From: Membranipora membranacea
Lineage: Eukaryota > Bryozoa > Gymnolaemata > Cheilostomatida > Membraniporidae
Direction of reading: 5' to 3'
NCBI GenBank assembly: GCA_914767715.1
Contig: OU612068.1
Span: forward strand, 8,556,001 to 8,620,000
Length of the DNA: 64,000 bases
Shown here: positions 11,340 to 22,621 of the stretch, in pieces
Layout of the letters: each line of letters begins with the position of its first letter
How positions within the stretch are numbered: the stretch's first letter is position 1
The notes under the pieces: model-generated
What the model was told of the DNA's origin: nothing
The model's database searches: none
The model's input: the letters and a program-made list of their open reading frames with translations, nothing else
Translations under genes and position numbers: made by a program

Positions 11340-13620
11340 CAGAAGTAAGTATTAGCAAGCAAACAGCAAGCATGCAGTGTGCAAAATAATTCAGCTGAGA
11401 CTTCAATGGGAATCGTGTTCCTCCCCAAAAAGAGAAGGCAACAAATAACGAGGGGCTGCTTCCCAGTATTGGGATATATTATATCATTCATAGCAATCTG
11501 ATCAAACATGTCAGATAGATGTGCTCAGCAGAAAAGAGAAACTAGCAAGGACTCTGATGCTGTAAGGTAGACTAATAGACTTCTGCCATGTGAGGAGAAG
11601 TTTGAGACAAGTTGAAAGGCTTGTGGAAATATGTGTGATGATTATGTGAGACCATAGATTTAAAAAACAGTATAGATAGGTCATTGTGTGCTCCTGTCTA
11701 TCCAATAATATGATACCTACTTTAGCCTCAGATCTGGGAATTTTAGCAATCTAGACCATAAGGCTGGGTGTCACATGACTGTTAGTAAAACGACCTTCCA
11801 GCCAATCATGTTCTTACAACATTGTAATTGGCTCAGAAGTCGTTTTACTCAGTATAGCCTTCTCTCATTGGACACTTTCTGATAAGGTTAACGTCATTAA
11901 AGGTAAAGTTGAGTAAAGTGATGGACATGTCTTATTAATTGTTGCACTACTACATGTACTTTCCTCCAGTAACTACTTTCTACATACATTCTTTTTATTC
12001 ATACAAAACTAGAGCTGCCTCTACTTTGTGTCAAGTGTAAACAGGGTCCCAATGATGAAAGAAGTCTTCACTGGTAAGTTGTAACTGCTGAAGTTCTACT
12101 TATTCAATACTAGCTTATTGATAACAACCTAAATTGTAGATATAAATATGTTCTTGGCTGATCGATGTTATGAATTAAGTTCTCAACAGACCAACAAGTA
12201 TCATGTTCTGCTATTAGAGATTCATAAAGTTAAGAACAATAACTGTCCTACTATTGGTCTGTACACACTCATTGAGTGTGGTAGATCATCATGCTAGAGC
12301 AAAGGAGAGAACTAGTCAGGTCAGGTTCTTCAAATTAACAAGAGAATAGCCATTGCTGTAGTCATATGACAAGATGCATCTTATGATTATTTCAGGTTCA
12401 TCTGCCCTACCTAGATGAGGTTGCTGGTAATATGTGCCACAGATTCCCAGAAAAAATACATTGGCGTTGAAGGGACAGCCACAATTTGCAGTGGTAGTGG
12501 CCCAGTGGGTATGAGGATAAGGTTGGTATAAATTTTCGCTGCATTTGAGATATGATGTCTTAAAGCCAAATGTTAATCCAACAATAATGCCCTGGATATC
12601 TAAGATGTGTGTTGCTGCTCAAACATCAAGGTCCTACTTTATTGTAAGAATCGCCACATTTAGCTTGTTAGGTGTTTTTGGTGAACAAAATGTTCTAAAC
12701 TTATATTTCTCTTCGGGTTATTTAATATAGAGAGGACAGTGCTTCAATCAGAGTTGGAGGTGATCATTAGCACAGTGAGCAGACTTGTTAACATGGGCCT
12801 GAGAGATGGAACGAACAGGCTGTACCACATATTATAATGATAGCCGATATCGCAACATATACAATTTGTGGGAGAGTAGCACTGAGAAACTGTCTGGCTG
12901 AAACTTATCTGGACAATACCATGCTAATAAACATTTAAGGCCCTGAGAGAGCATTATTTAATTTTCAGAGGGCTAAGAAAAAGTTCATCGCCCTTAAAAG
13001 CAGAAGAGTTTGCTAAAATATATATTTCCTGTACCATGTTGCACTGAAATAAACAAAGTTAGTTTTCCTTTGAAATAGTTTGATGTCTTAATTTATCCAA
13101 GCCTGATGCATTATCTTTTGGGCCAAGGTACTCCCTGTTATGTTCTCTTGGGAACAGATGAGGATTATATACCAAATATGAGGTATTATCATGACATATG
13201 AGAGGACAACTCATCATTAATTTGGTGATATACATAATAAACTGCTATTCTTTTCCAGGGGAGGAGAGATGGGTTGCTCTCATGCCAATAAATGCATCGA
13301 AACCATTTGTTACATGTCTGCGTGTACACCGAGAGCCCAACAATGAAATAGCTTCTTTCAACTGAAAATCCTGGGGCAGCACTTTTGAATTCATTGTCAT
13401 TTATATGTATGCTACTGCTTGTTATGACAAGTAAATTATTCAAGTGTTTAGCATATAATTCTACAGAAAATTGATTCATCAGGTGACTAAAATATAAGAT
13501 ACAAGTATGTTTGTAAACAAAAATCTATCCAACAGGTGCGCTTGAAGATCAGCTTTTAATAAAACTGGTCACTGATTCACCTATCATCAACTGCACTACT
13601 TGTATTCCTGCTGTATCAAA
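11340..13620. other. No recognised gene
   Basis: Between the YqaJ part and the transposase exons; it may be intron or decayed middle of the same element. A minus-strand frame at 13189-13479 has no recognisable motif. Confidence 0.3.
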
Positions 13621-13631
13621 TAACTAAAACT

Positions 13632-13703
13632 ATTGCAGTATGGTTTGAACTTGCAACTCCTTGAACAAAAGACAACAGCACTAACAGCTCAGCCATCCAG
13701 GCC
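13632..13703 (-). repeat. tRNA-like sequence, probable SINE head
   Basis: On the minus strand, an A-box-like TGGCTGAGCTGTTAGTGC is followed about 40 bp later by a B-box-like AGTTCAAACC. No proper acceptor stem is visible, so I read it as a degenerate tRNA-derived SINE and not a tRNA gene. Confidence 0.4.
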
Positions 13704-14199
13704 AATATGGTTGGTGGGCAAAAAGTGCTGACTATAAACCCACTAGCAGTTACGCTATGCATAACGCTACACTGCGGGTGGCACAATGACGATACGGGTG
13801 GGGACATAATGCAAAGTTATTGAAGCGCAATGTCCTATCTATACTGTTTTTTAAATCTATGTGTGAGACTCACCAATAGCTGATTTAGGCAGCTGTTTTT
13901 TGCTTCTGTTGCCTTTTGATTCGGCTGACCTTGGTCTTCTTCTGTATAGACCACACCTGCTTTTCTTCCGGGTCAAAGAGTTTTGCTGAATTCACACAGT
14001 GAGCAATGAATCTCCGACTCTAGTTAGGGCCATCAATGTTGCGAAGTGCTGCAGCTAAAATACAGAGAAAACAGTCGTTAAACGCAACATAATCATCACA
14101 ATAATAACCAATTGCCACATATAAGTGGAAATACACGTAGGTATATAGATAGTGTGTTTCTCCAATAACTTGTGATAATAAAAACATGCCATGACACCT

Positions 14200-14330
14200 T
14201 GTTGACCAAGATCCAGATTTCCATCTGTCGGTGTGCATGTTTCTGTCCATGAATCGCCGCATGTTCATGTATGGTTCAGCTGCAATTCTAGTCATGTTTT
14301 TGGCTAAAATGGGAATGTCCTTCAGCCTCT
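14200..14330 (-). pseudogene. Mutator-like transposase exon, distal
   Basis: Reads LILQRLKDIPILAKNMTRIA then EPYMNMRRFMDRNMHTDRWK, followed by a WSTRC motif. The pattern (helical segment, then a conserved residue set before a Tyr/Arg-Cys-type motif) fits the distal part of PF20700-type transposases found with YqaJ domains. Assignment rests mainly on its position between the 15.2-kb exon and the YqaJ domain. Confidence 0.4.
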
Positions 14331-14614
14331 GGAGTATCAGCTTGAATATGAATTTTAGTCATAACAAAAGAATCTCAAAACTTGACTCTGTGGATTCCTG
14401 AGGAAACTCTAGAATTGGTATTTTCAGATTGAACTCGCATGTTTAAATATTGTAGAAGAGTTGGAAAAAACCGATGATCATGCATGAAGTAAGCTTCTTT
14501 TAGAAATGTGTCAAGTCAAGGTTTTACAACTTTATCTGACGGAGCTGACACAGAATTTCAGGTAGATAATAATGTAAGTCTCCAAAGACCATGGGAGCAC
14601 CCCCTGTGTCCCAG

Positions 14615-14665
14615 CATGTTTGCACTTTCACTCAGGTGAGCACGATGAGTGGTCTCCACCAAAAT
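14615..14665 (-). pseudogene. Mutator-like transposase exon with GDH..C motif
   Basis: A short reading, TINYFGGDHSSCSPE, matches the N-x-x-x-G-x-H-x-x-C pattern typical of the middle of these transposases. Too short to stand alone; supported by order and strand. Confidence 0.35.
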
Positions 14666-15161
14666 AATTTATGGTGTTGAGGATAGCCACTCGGTCTGGT
14701 CCTCAGGCAGATGCATGTTTAGTACATGTTTCACTCTATAAGTTACTTTCGTAACATCCTCTCTTGTAAGTAGTCTGTCTGTTTCCCTAAGTTCTTTGAG
14801 GTGTTTTCGTACATTCTTCGATGCATGGTTGCTGCAAGGTATATTTCGTAAAATATGATAACAATGCTAAGGTCAATAACAAAGTAAAAGTAAAGACTAA
14901 AGAAAGGGGTAAAGTGGATATGTATGTATGTTTGCACCATATCAACAGAAATTCAATCTCAACTAATCAAACACTATGGAAAATGGGTAAATGGTTAAAT
15001 TCAGTATTCAACACCTTTTTCACAACATATATCATGTTAGTCATAGAAATACAATCAATCAAGCAAGATATCAAGCAAGCAATGGGGAGGGGGCTTGGCC
15101 GGAGCATTTAAGATGAACAGATTTGATTCTGTAAGGCTTTGAAGAAATAATTTGAGCTCAC

Positions 15162-15353
15162 ATTGCAAATGGTGGTGTTTGCTACCTTGGATTCACCATT
15201 GCCAACATATTCCAGATAGTAACATTCATGTGCTGTCATCGCCTTCTCAAAACCTATCACCGATCCCTTAGACTCCATGCTCATGCTGTTTATTAGACTC
15301 TTAACTTGATGAGATGGAGCTTGAAAATTAGGATAATCATCCACTACGTTCCT
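15162..15353 (-). pseudogene. Mutator-like (PF20700-type) transposase exon
   Basis: A 64-codon exon between an acceptor (ACTAGTCAG) and a donor (GTGAGC). It contains SMSMESKGSVIGFEKAM and then ECYYLEYVGNGESKV. This matches the core of Mutator-like transposase domains of invertebrates: a Ser-x-x-Met-Glu motif, a helix, then a Tyr-rich strand leading into a Gly-Asp-Gly-Asp-Ser-like motif, here GNGES with the acidic residue replaced. With the downstream motif exons and the YqaJ domain at 10.6-11.3 kb it makes one minus-strand transposon gene, dead by frameshift. The catalytic substitution is seen; the family assignment is from pattern memory. Confidence 0.55.
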
Positions 15354-15960
15354 CTGACTAGTGATGGGTTGAAACAGCTTTTGGCAAGTTTGAATCGAAT
15401 TGAATCATTCATTGAAATTTCGAATCGAAGCGAATCGGATCGCGCGCGTAAATTTTCAAAACAAGATTTTGAGCTGAAAAAGAAAAGGCAACTCCAAATA
15501 ATCATTTGTAACTGCAAATAATGTTTTGTTGTTGGTAGAAACAGAACTTCCGCTGAGGTCAAAAGGAAAAGAGAGCAAACCCCTGGTAACAGCCAGACTT
15601 TGCAAGAGCTTCAGAAAATATAAATGAGAGGAAACTTGTCCATATTCTTATCAAGTAATAATAAATAATAATGTTCTTTCCAGTTCCACAGTTATATAGT
15701 CATAGGGTCACCATCAGATATGGCTGCATCAGCATCATCACCAGCTAAAAAACAAAAATCAGGAAATCTGTGGTTTTCATTTCCAAATCATTGCAATTGT
15801 CTAAGCATTCTTTGTCGCATTGGTTGTCCTACCCTAATTGTTTAAGTCAATGATATATTGGTGATGGTAAATTGTATATTTGTTTACACACATACACATT
15901 AATAACATTTACAAATACATTGGTATAAAATATATATACTTTATACCAAAAGAGTCCAAT

Positions 15961-16232
15961 TTACTGTAGGTTAAATCTTAAATATTCTACTGGTGTCCAG
16001 TGCCTATACCTCGACGGAGGGAATATTATCTCGAGCTTCCTCTCATCCGGAGAGTCGTAGCGTGGTGGCCCACCGGGCTTGACGAGTAGCATTGTTGCAC
16101 AGTATGACTTATAACGGTCTCTTCCTGACTTTAAACACAGACCGCTGACCTCGGCCTCTTCAGCAACAGTTTTATTAATGAGTCTTTTCAGCGGTGTCAA
16201 GTCTTTCCTTTGACAAGGAGGAGATTGCCATT
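15961..16232 (-). CDS. Unrecognised gene, terminal exon c
   Basis: Opens after a TTTTCTTTTAG acceptor and ends at a stop. It encodes QSPPCQRKDLTPLKRLINKT, then GLCLKSGRDRYKSYCATMLL, VKPGGPPRYDSPDER and PPSRYRHWTPVEYLRFNL. It joins exons b and a in the same phase (phase 1 at both junctions), giving an open 135-residue C-terminal part, which argues for a real gene or a recent copy. No homology I can name; the Cys, Arg and Tyr richness gives no function. No AATAAA is obvious just downstream. Confidence 0.5.
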
Positions 16233-16491
16233 CTAAAAGAAAATGTGGGAAAATGTTAATCAATATAATATGTGACTCAGATACAGTTTCAATGTTTATA
16301 AATGGATTTAAAGATAAAAAACCATAAAATACAACTTCTTGCACACAAACGTGAACGCATACTGTTACCCAGGTAGAGGTAAAGCAAGCCCACTCGCATT
16401 TGTTCACTTGACACGAATGTGTATATGGATCATGAAGATGCGAAAACAGATAAATTGTTCCCAAGAACTTGAATTAAAAAAAAACTTACAC

Positions 16492-16548
16492 GTGATGATT
16501 TTTCCTCGGGAGATGACAGATGATCCATCACTATTACGACTTCGCTAC
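16492..16548 (-). CDS. Unrecognised gene, exon b
   Basis: A 57-bp exon between a TTTCTAAG acceptor and a GTGTAAG donor. Reads SEVVIVMDHLSSPEEKSS. Its length preserves frame between exons a and c. Confidence 0.45.
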
Positions 16549-16862
16549 CTTAGAAAGACAAGAGACAAGACGCGCGTTTAACATCATCGGCTTGGATATT
16601 TGGATTTAAAAAGTACCCTATGAATCTGCAATTCAATGGAAAGAAAACCCAAACCCAAAATCCCTCAAACACACACCTCAAAGTATCCTCTTTATTCTCA
16701 CATCCTAGGATAACTACCCACTGTTTGCCAAAAGGGATGTCATATATAATTTGGAATATCAACCATTTTAGTTTGATACAATTTCAGATGCGCCTCCAAT
16801 GACCTGAATATATCGTCATAAAACCTGTAACAACAATTTAAAAACTACTCTATCCAACTTAC

Positions 16863-16938
16863 GGCCAGCTCCAATATCTTTCCTCATGCAGACCGTAGCT
16901 TCCATTTTCCCTTTCCCTTCCCCATAAATCAGTCCATA
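16863..16938 (-). CDS. Unrecognised gene, exon a
   Basis: A 76-bp exon between a GGATTTACAG acceptor and a GTAAGT donor. Reads YGLIYGEGKGKMEATVCMRK then DIGAG, with no stops. The remaining 5' exons must lie beyond 17 kb on this strand, but the SINE and repeats there hide them. Confidence 0.45.
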
Positions 16939-17115
16939 CTGTAAATCCAGAAAACTAATACGTTCAAAAAATGTGAGATGAATATCCTTTTTAACAATCA
17001 AACCTTATAGTTAAATTTGTATCGTCTGAGAAAATTTGAACGGTTTTCTATAATTCTCCTTAGACTCTGATGATGATGTATTAGGATATACACTTACAAG
17101 ATATGCGGCGATATG

Positions 17116-17397
17116 CACCACGAAAACTTTTGCATATCGGTAGCAAAATAGTGCAAGCAGAGAGGTATTTCAATAGCTCACTGAGCTGTTGGGTACTTTC
17201 AGAAAACAACTCAATAGCAGTAGAAGATTACGGTAAAAATGCTCCAGTTATAAAGCACCCATTTGAAAACTGATCTTGATGGGATTCGAACCCACAACAA
17301 TCTTAATAACAGTGATTATCAGGCAGACGCTCTACATACTGAGCTATTCAGCCATTCACGGGTATCGGTGGGCAGTGATTGATAATATACGCCACTG
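17116..17397 (-). repeat. tRNA-derived SINE, copy 1
   Basis: About 280 bp nearly identical to 41351-41635. On the minus strand a tRNA-like head (TAGCTCAGTATGTAGAGC as A box, GGGTTCGAATCCCATCA with the B box, about 17275-17355) is followed by a shared tail including ACTGCTATTGAGTT. Two such copies 24 kb apart show a dispersed pol III SINE. The anticodon region is expanded, so this is not a functional tRNA gene. Confidence 0.75.
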
Positions 17398-17712
17398 TCC
17401 TGGAACCTATAGTGGTATGGATAACAACATGACATATACCCATGAATATAGTGAGATGTCCCACTCTCTATGGATATTTAGTTATAAGAAATGTGGAGAA
17501 CTCTTACCATGCTGCTTATGAGACCGTCTGCTTCTGCATGAAAGGACATGACATCATGGTTGTGGTGGGAAAATTGACCAATGATAAATGAGGTAAGTAG
17601 AATTTCTTGTCCAATCAGTAAGCTAGAAAATGTTGGCAAATAGAAAGCCTTGAGACATGAACAATGTAAACAACTCAAACAGGAAATGGCATGGGCAAGA
17701 ATAGTATGTACT

Positions 17713-17742
17713 CATAGACCTACTATTATTAGTAGGTCTATG
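17713..17742. repeat. Perfect hairpin, 13-bp arms
   Basis: CATAGACCTACTA, a TTAT loop, then the exact reverse complement. Another perfect hairpin lies 35 bp further on. Confidence 0.8.
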
Positions 17743-17777
17743 ATTGTACTCTATCTATTTTTGAGGGGCCCTGAAAT

Positions 17778-17806
17778 CATTGACTTGTATTCTATACAAG
17801 TCAATG
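17778..17806. repeat. Perfect hairpin, 12-bp arms
   Basis: CATTGACTTGTA, a 5-bp spacer, then TACAAGTCAATG. With the previous hairpin it introduces the repeat-rich 17.7-18.9 kb stretch. Confidence 0.8.
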
Positions 17807-17989
17807 CTGAAATCAGGGAGCTGAAATTAATACCATTGACCGCAAGCCGCATTCCTAAATCTCTCAATTTTATAAGAACATTTAGGAAATTTGTGGTGTC
17901 ATAGTAAATGGTAAATCCCCCAGATCTTTCTGATACCCCTAAATAAATATACCAATAGCTTATTACAGGAAATTTTTACCTAAATGTAG

Positions 17990-18600
17990 GGGTGTGATAT
18001 AATGTCCACATTAAACCGTAAGAAATCTACCTGGGCATTGTAAAGAATATTGCCAGGTTATTATTTTCCACAGAAAATATTTTTCTGTGTAGGAATTTGA
18101 CATAATTTCTGCATCAAATCACAAGAAATTTCCCGGGCAGGGGAAAGTGTAAATCACAGGGAACATTTTCCTTGTGACAACGTAAACTAGTAAATGCAGG
18201 AAAGCGTTTCCTACACAGATATTTTTTGAAAAACCATAGAACATGTTTTCCTATGTGGAAATTTTTAAATAATTTCAGCATCAAGCCACAAGAAATTTCC
18301 CGGACATGGGAAAGTGTAAATCACAGGGAACATTTTCCTTATGACAACGTAAACTAACTAATGCAGGAAAGCATTTCCCACTCAGATATTTTTTGAAAAC
18401 CATAGAACATGTTTTCCTATGTAGAAATTTTGAATGATTTCAGCATCAAACCACAGGAAATTTCCCGCCATGGGAAAGTGTAAATCATAGGGAAAATTTT
18501 CCTTGTGACAACGTAAACTGGCCGATGCAGGAAAAAGTTTCCTTCTCAGAGATTTGTTGGAATACCACAGGAAAAGTTAGATGTAGGATGTTTCCTACTA
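17990..18600. repeat. Tandem repeat, ~167-bp unit, about 3.5 copies
   Basis: The anchor GGGAAAGTGTAAATCA recurs at about 18139, 18308 and 18473 (spacing about 166-169 bp). Neighbouring blocks such as AACATTTTCCTT and GACAACGTAAACT recur at the same spacing. Each unit is full of GGAAA and TTTCC in both orientations, so single units could fold. A more diverged related stretch continues to about 18.85 kb. No coding potential. Confidence 0.75.
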
Positions 18601-18899
18601 TGTATTCGCTTGCTAAAAGGCGCGAGCTCATTCCTGTGTTGGAAATTTATACCATTCCTATGCCACACAATAGGCAAAAGCCATGGTGTAGATAAATTTC
18701 CTTCATAGTAATTTTTTTCCAGTCTCCAGTTAGCCGCCTACCACAGTAAATCTACCTGACCACAGGAAAACCCGATAATGGAAATCCAATTCCTATGCTT
18801 TTAACCAATATACTATGGTCTTCCTATGATTTTCCCATGCAGGATAGATACGTAGTGATCAGCTAGCTTTGTCATTGACTTAAATGATGGTTGATTCTT

Positions 18900-19790
18900 T
18901 GCATGAATATCTAACTTTGACTTTTCAATGTTGAGGCCTGTAAAGGAGATCTGCTTCTAGACTATTACTGGATCCACTGCTCTCATTTTCTGCTAAGACT
19001 GCATTGAGATATGACTGGTCGACGTTAACCCAATTGCATGCCTGCTTTGCTGAGATATCTTTCAGCGTCTTCATGAGATCAAAATACCATGCTAGAAGCT
19101 TAGCTCACAACTGCAGCCAGTTTCTATATATACCATTTTTCCTCTCAGGTGTCACTGCATAAAATACATAACCTTCCTCACCCTGTGTTGCATTTGTCTA
19201 ATGATTTCATTGAATATATTTGGTTTTTGTGAAAAGTCAGAAAGAAATTTCGTTCTTCCAGCTGCTTGCTGCGACGAAACTCCCCTACAAACATCCATAT
19301 TCTCATCAGTAATCATAAATTTATCGAATTCAACCATCGAAAATATACGCTTTGCGCAAAAAAGGAATTGGCTTGCTTGTTTTGCTATTTTGTTGGTCTT
19401 ATTGTCCATGACTTTGTTATTGTTAGAAAATATTTTGCTTCGATTGCCAAACTGCTTAAATCATTGTGTCCATACAAGTGACCTATATACTATTATCTAA
19501 CTTGTTTATTATTATTATCTCACTATTTGGTGGTGCTGCCTGTGCATCAAGATTTTTTGCTTGATCCTGCCAAATATTCTGATGTTGCAGATTTGAAGCA
19601 TAGCAGATGTTTGATCCAACTATTCAAAGAGACACAATTTCCAAAAAGGAAGAACCAAGTCACAAGTACATCAGGTTGTTGACAAGATAAGTAGAAGGTA
19701 ACCTCAAAAATTTTATTATTAGATGGAAACTACAATGTGCATTGTTAATCATCCCTGAGGTGGAGCAGCAATGAAACACTGCTCTATTAC
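18900..19790. other. No recognised gene
   Basis: Overlapping frames on both strands at 19152-19500 show no domain signal; I treat them as chance. Nothing else seen. Confidence 0.3.
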
Positions 19791-19801
19791 GCTACAATCC
19801 G

Positions 19802-20324
19802 CACTATAGACAGTTTTTTGAGCCCTGATTTAGGCCCCAGTTTGGAGTTGTCCTCTCTCCAGTTTGGTACTTTTCAACCACGCCGCATAGGAAAAACGTG
19901 CAGAAAAGATGGTTATCTTGATAACTGCTTATAATAGGATAAAAATTGATTTTTGGTTCAGAATCTGCAGCATTGAAAACTCATATGGACATAGTTTGGG
20001 AAATCATTTTAGTATTTGAATAGTAAATTATAGCATTTTCTGCCTGTTTTGCGGACATTTTGGCAGAGTTTTTCTTGAGGTTCGTCACTAAAATTAAGAT
20101 TTGATCAACATTCAAGCCTCCAATGATTTGGAAACCCTGTCTCACAGGGTTTTCAATGGTGCAGACTCTGAATCAAAAATCATTTTTATTCTAATATAAG
20201 CGGTTTTCAAGATAACCCTCTTTCAGCAGGTTTTTGCTATGCGGCGTGGGTAAAAAGTACCAAACTGGAGAGAAGACAACTCCGAATTGAGGCATAAATA
20301 AGGGCTCAGAAAACTGTCTATTGT
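19802..20324. mobile_element. Foldback MITE, ~520 bp
   Basis: The left arm (CACTATAGACAGTTTTTTGA...CTCCAGTTTGGTAC) is repeated as an imperfect reverse complement on the right (GTACCAAACTGGAGAG...AACTGTCTATTGTG). The arms are about 180 bp around a unique centre, and no ORF is present. The long-arm structure is typical of non-autonomous foldback elements. The target duplication is unclear. Confidence 0.75.
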
Positions 20325-20679
20325 GCTAATTTTCATTGTTTTATATGGACATCGATATCAATCCAATATTTGTAAGTTCAACATCTGATGTTGTGGTTAT
20401 ATTCTATTTCCACAACAATGACTAGGGTAACGGTTGTTTTCCATCCCAAACCTTTGGGACGAGTGTAAAGAGGAATAGAATTCTTTTACAGGGAAAATGC
20501 CACATATATAATTCATCAGTTCTTGTTTGTGCACATTTCATCCCCCCCCCCAATCTACCACGGCGACAAGTAAAGTGACGTGACGATCCATCATAGACCT
20601 GGCAAAGAAAAGATCTGCAACCTCTTTTTTCAGTCCGTTGGAATTTTGGCAAAAGAATTTCGCAAAAAAATTGATTATT

Positions 20680-20840
20680 ACATATTAATTACCAAGTCCA
20701 TATGTGTGTTTTGTAGAATGCTGTTGTGAATACAGAGTGACTATGGGGAGGAGTATACCTTTACACAGACAGACCAATAAACTAAATAAGGTGAGTATAC
20801 TAGCTCAAACAAAAATAGAAGCTCTCCAAATCTAATCAAC
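20680..20840. repeat. Duplicated 3' flank of the receptor gene (second copy 21540-21710)
   Basis: TGTGTTTTGTAGAATG, TGTTGTGAAT and GAGTATAC/GTATACT blocks occur in the same order 860 bp apart. Both copies lie 3' of the minus-strand receptor gene at 22.1-23.3 kb. No coding sequence is evident in 20.3-22.0 kb. Confidence 0.55.
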
Positions 20841-22021
20841 AAATGTTTGACAATAGCACCCTGACTATAACATCTTTTTGTCTCTATATCTCTCTCTCCA
20901 TTGCAGCTACTTTGGATACCATTTCAAGTAGATATTATCATCTTCCATTGATTTTTCACTTCACTGATGTTTAATGCCTTAAAAAACTTTTCATTATGAT
21001 GACATGAAACCATAAAAATATGTTTTGATGGCAACAAACCATCTAGCTGTAGATTGGGTAACTAATGTAGGTTGAGCCTTCTCTGATGTGTCTTGTTCTG
21101 TTGTTCTTTGGTCAATTTCTCTCAATTTTTAATTGATTGCGTTCCAGCAAAGCGAGGAGCTGTCTTCAAATTTAATTGTGACAGACAACTTCTGATAAAA
21201 ATTTGAAATGATATTTTGCTTTTTAAGGATAATGAATTCTCCCTGTTCATCTTATTGCTATGCCAGGTGGTGATTATCATAAAGTTTGCCAGCTTCATTG
21301 AATATTCAATGCCCACCTTGAGTCAATCTGACTATCCACTTGGTAATGTTGTTTACATCCAAAAAGAATGTCTCCAAAGGATTTCACCGTCTATCTATAC
21401 CAAATAATAACCCAATAAAAGTGTTGAAAAAACCATCTCAGAGCAATGATAAGTAAAGAGGGCAACGACTAAAAATTGTATTGCCTACCTCCCAATCCAG
21501 ATCCATCAAATCATATTCTGCACTGAAAATCTAAAATAAATCTTGATTATTACATCCAAACAAGATTGATAACATTTTGTGTGTTTTGTAGAATGTTGTT
21601 GTGAATCAAGATTAACTATGAGGAGTATGATCACCTAAACACTTACATACTTATCTACTTAGTTGGGTAAGTATACTTGCTCAAATAAAAATATAAGCTC
21701 TTTACATCTAATCTTAGTAGCGTTGTCTCAAATTCATCTCTGCAAGGGGCTCATTTCGGTCCCGGTGAGTCTGAACCATAGAGTTATTATATACTCAATG
21801 GTCTGAACAGGACTCAACGGTATAACAGATTCTTATTAAAATCCTTCAAATGAATGTGAATCCCAAATTTACTGATTTCATTTATTTCCCTGACTCTCAA
21901 CGTTCTTGACTTGCTTGTTTCTTAAATGACTGCTTCAAAATCCTTTCCATTTTATCAATCAGATAAACGCTTGGCACACAACTCACTACGTCAATGATAT
22001 AACTATGGAATATGTTATCCA

Positions 22022-22027
22022 TTTATT
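22022..22027 (-). promoter_or_regulatory. Poly(A) signal AATAAA of the receptor gene
   Basis: AATAAA about 60 bp past the stop codon, inside a block (AAAATAAATGGATAACATAT) that is also conserved after the plus-strand paralogue at 29.2 kb. Confidence 0.65.
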
Positions 22028-22085
22028 TTTGCTAAATCATAGATATGAAACTAAAAATTGTAGTATAATTGTTTGTTCGTTAAAT

Positions 22086-22621
22086 CTATACTATATTGCA
22101 ATATGGATGTAGAGTATCGATGTGTTTTTTTGGTATGACTGGATGACTTTCTTCATCTACATCCTCGGTGTCGCTGTTTTGGGTAGATATAGTACAATAC
22201 AAAAATGAAGAAGAACATCGAATGCTTCTATAGGACAGTTCATCGACAACATTGTTGTGTCTGGCACTGTTTTCCTGAATGAGGCTGTTGTAACAGTTTC
22301 TGTCATCATTCTGATCCAAACTTTCATAATTCATCGGTTGGGTCGGGTTGGCCCAGTCGGGCTTCCACTGTGTATAGACGACATTGGCGGCTGTGTTCAT
22401 GTCAGGGTGCTCATATCCCTGTGGCTCATATCCCTGTGGCTCAGACCCCTGTGGCTCATACTTCTGTTGCTCATATTTCTGTGTCTCGTACATCTGCGGC
22501 TCACCCTTCTGTTGTGTATCTTTAGGCATTCTAATCCTAGAGCGTATTTTACCTATTTTACTTTGATCGTTGATGGAGGAAGAAGCATTATTGTGGGAGT
22601 ACGAAGGCATCACTGCGCCAG
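22086..22621 (-). CDS. ITAM-bearing receptor, cytoplasmic tail exon T-b (intact)
   Basis: Follows an acceptor TTGACAG; phase 1 entry matches the phase 1 exit of the TM exon at 23038, so the two join as one open frame. The tail is about 178 residues. After a Ser/Asn segment and a basic patch (KIGKIRSRIRMP) come seven 5-residue repeats of the type YEPQG (about residues 48-82). Then comes an ITAM, YESL-x8-YNSL (22281-22328), followed by an acidic segment (NSDTEDVDEESHPVI) and a C-terminal YCNIV. ITAM tyrosines, when phosphorylated by Src-family kinases, recruit tandem-SH2 Syk-type kinases. The match to YxxL-x(6-8)-YxxL is exact; signalling is inferred. Its orthologous block at 28.66 kb lacks the YEPQG repeats. 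Confidence 0.8.

Noticed and set aside
17275-17355. tRNA gene on the minus strand
   Set aside because: A and B boxes are good, but the anticodon region is expanded and the same unit with a common tail recurs at 41.5 kb, so it is a SINE head.
22281-22328. ITIM instead of ITAM
   Set aside because: The position two before the tyrosines is Met, Asp or Asn, not I/V/L/S, while the spacing of the two YxxL motifs fits an ITAM exactly.
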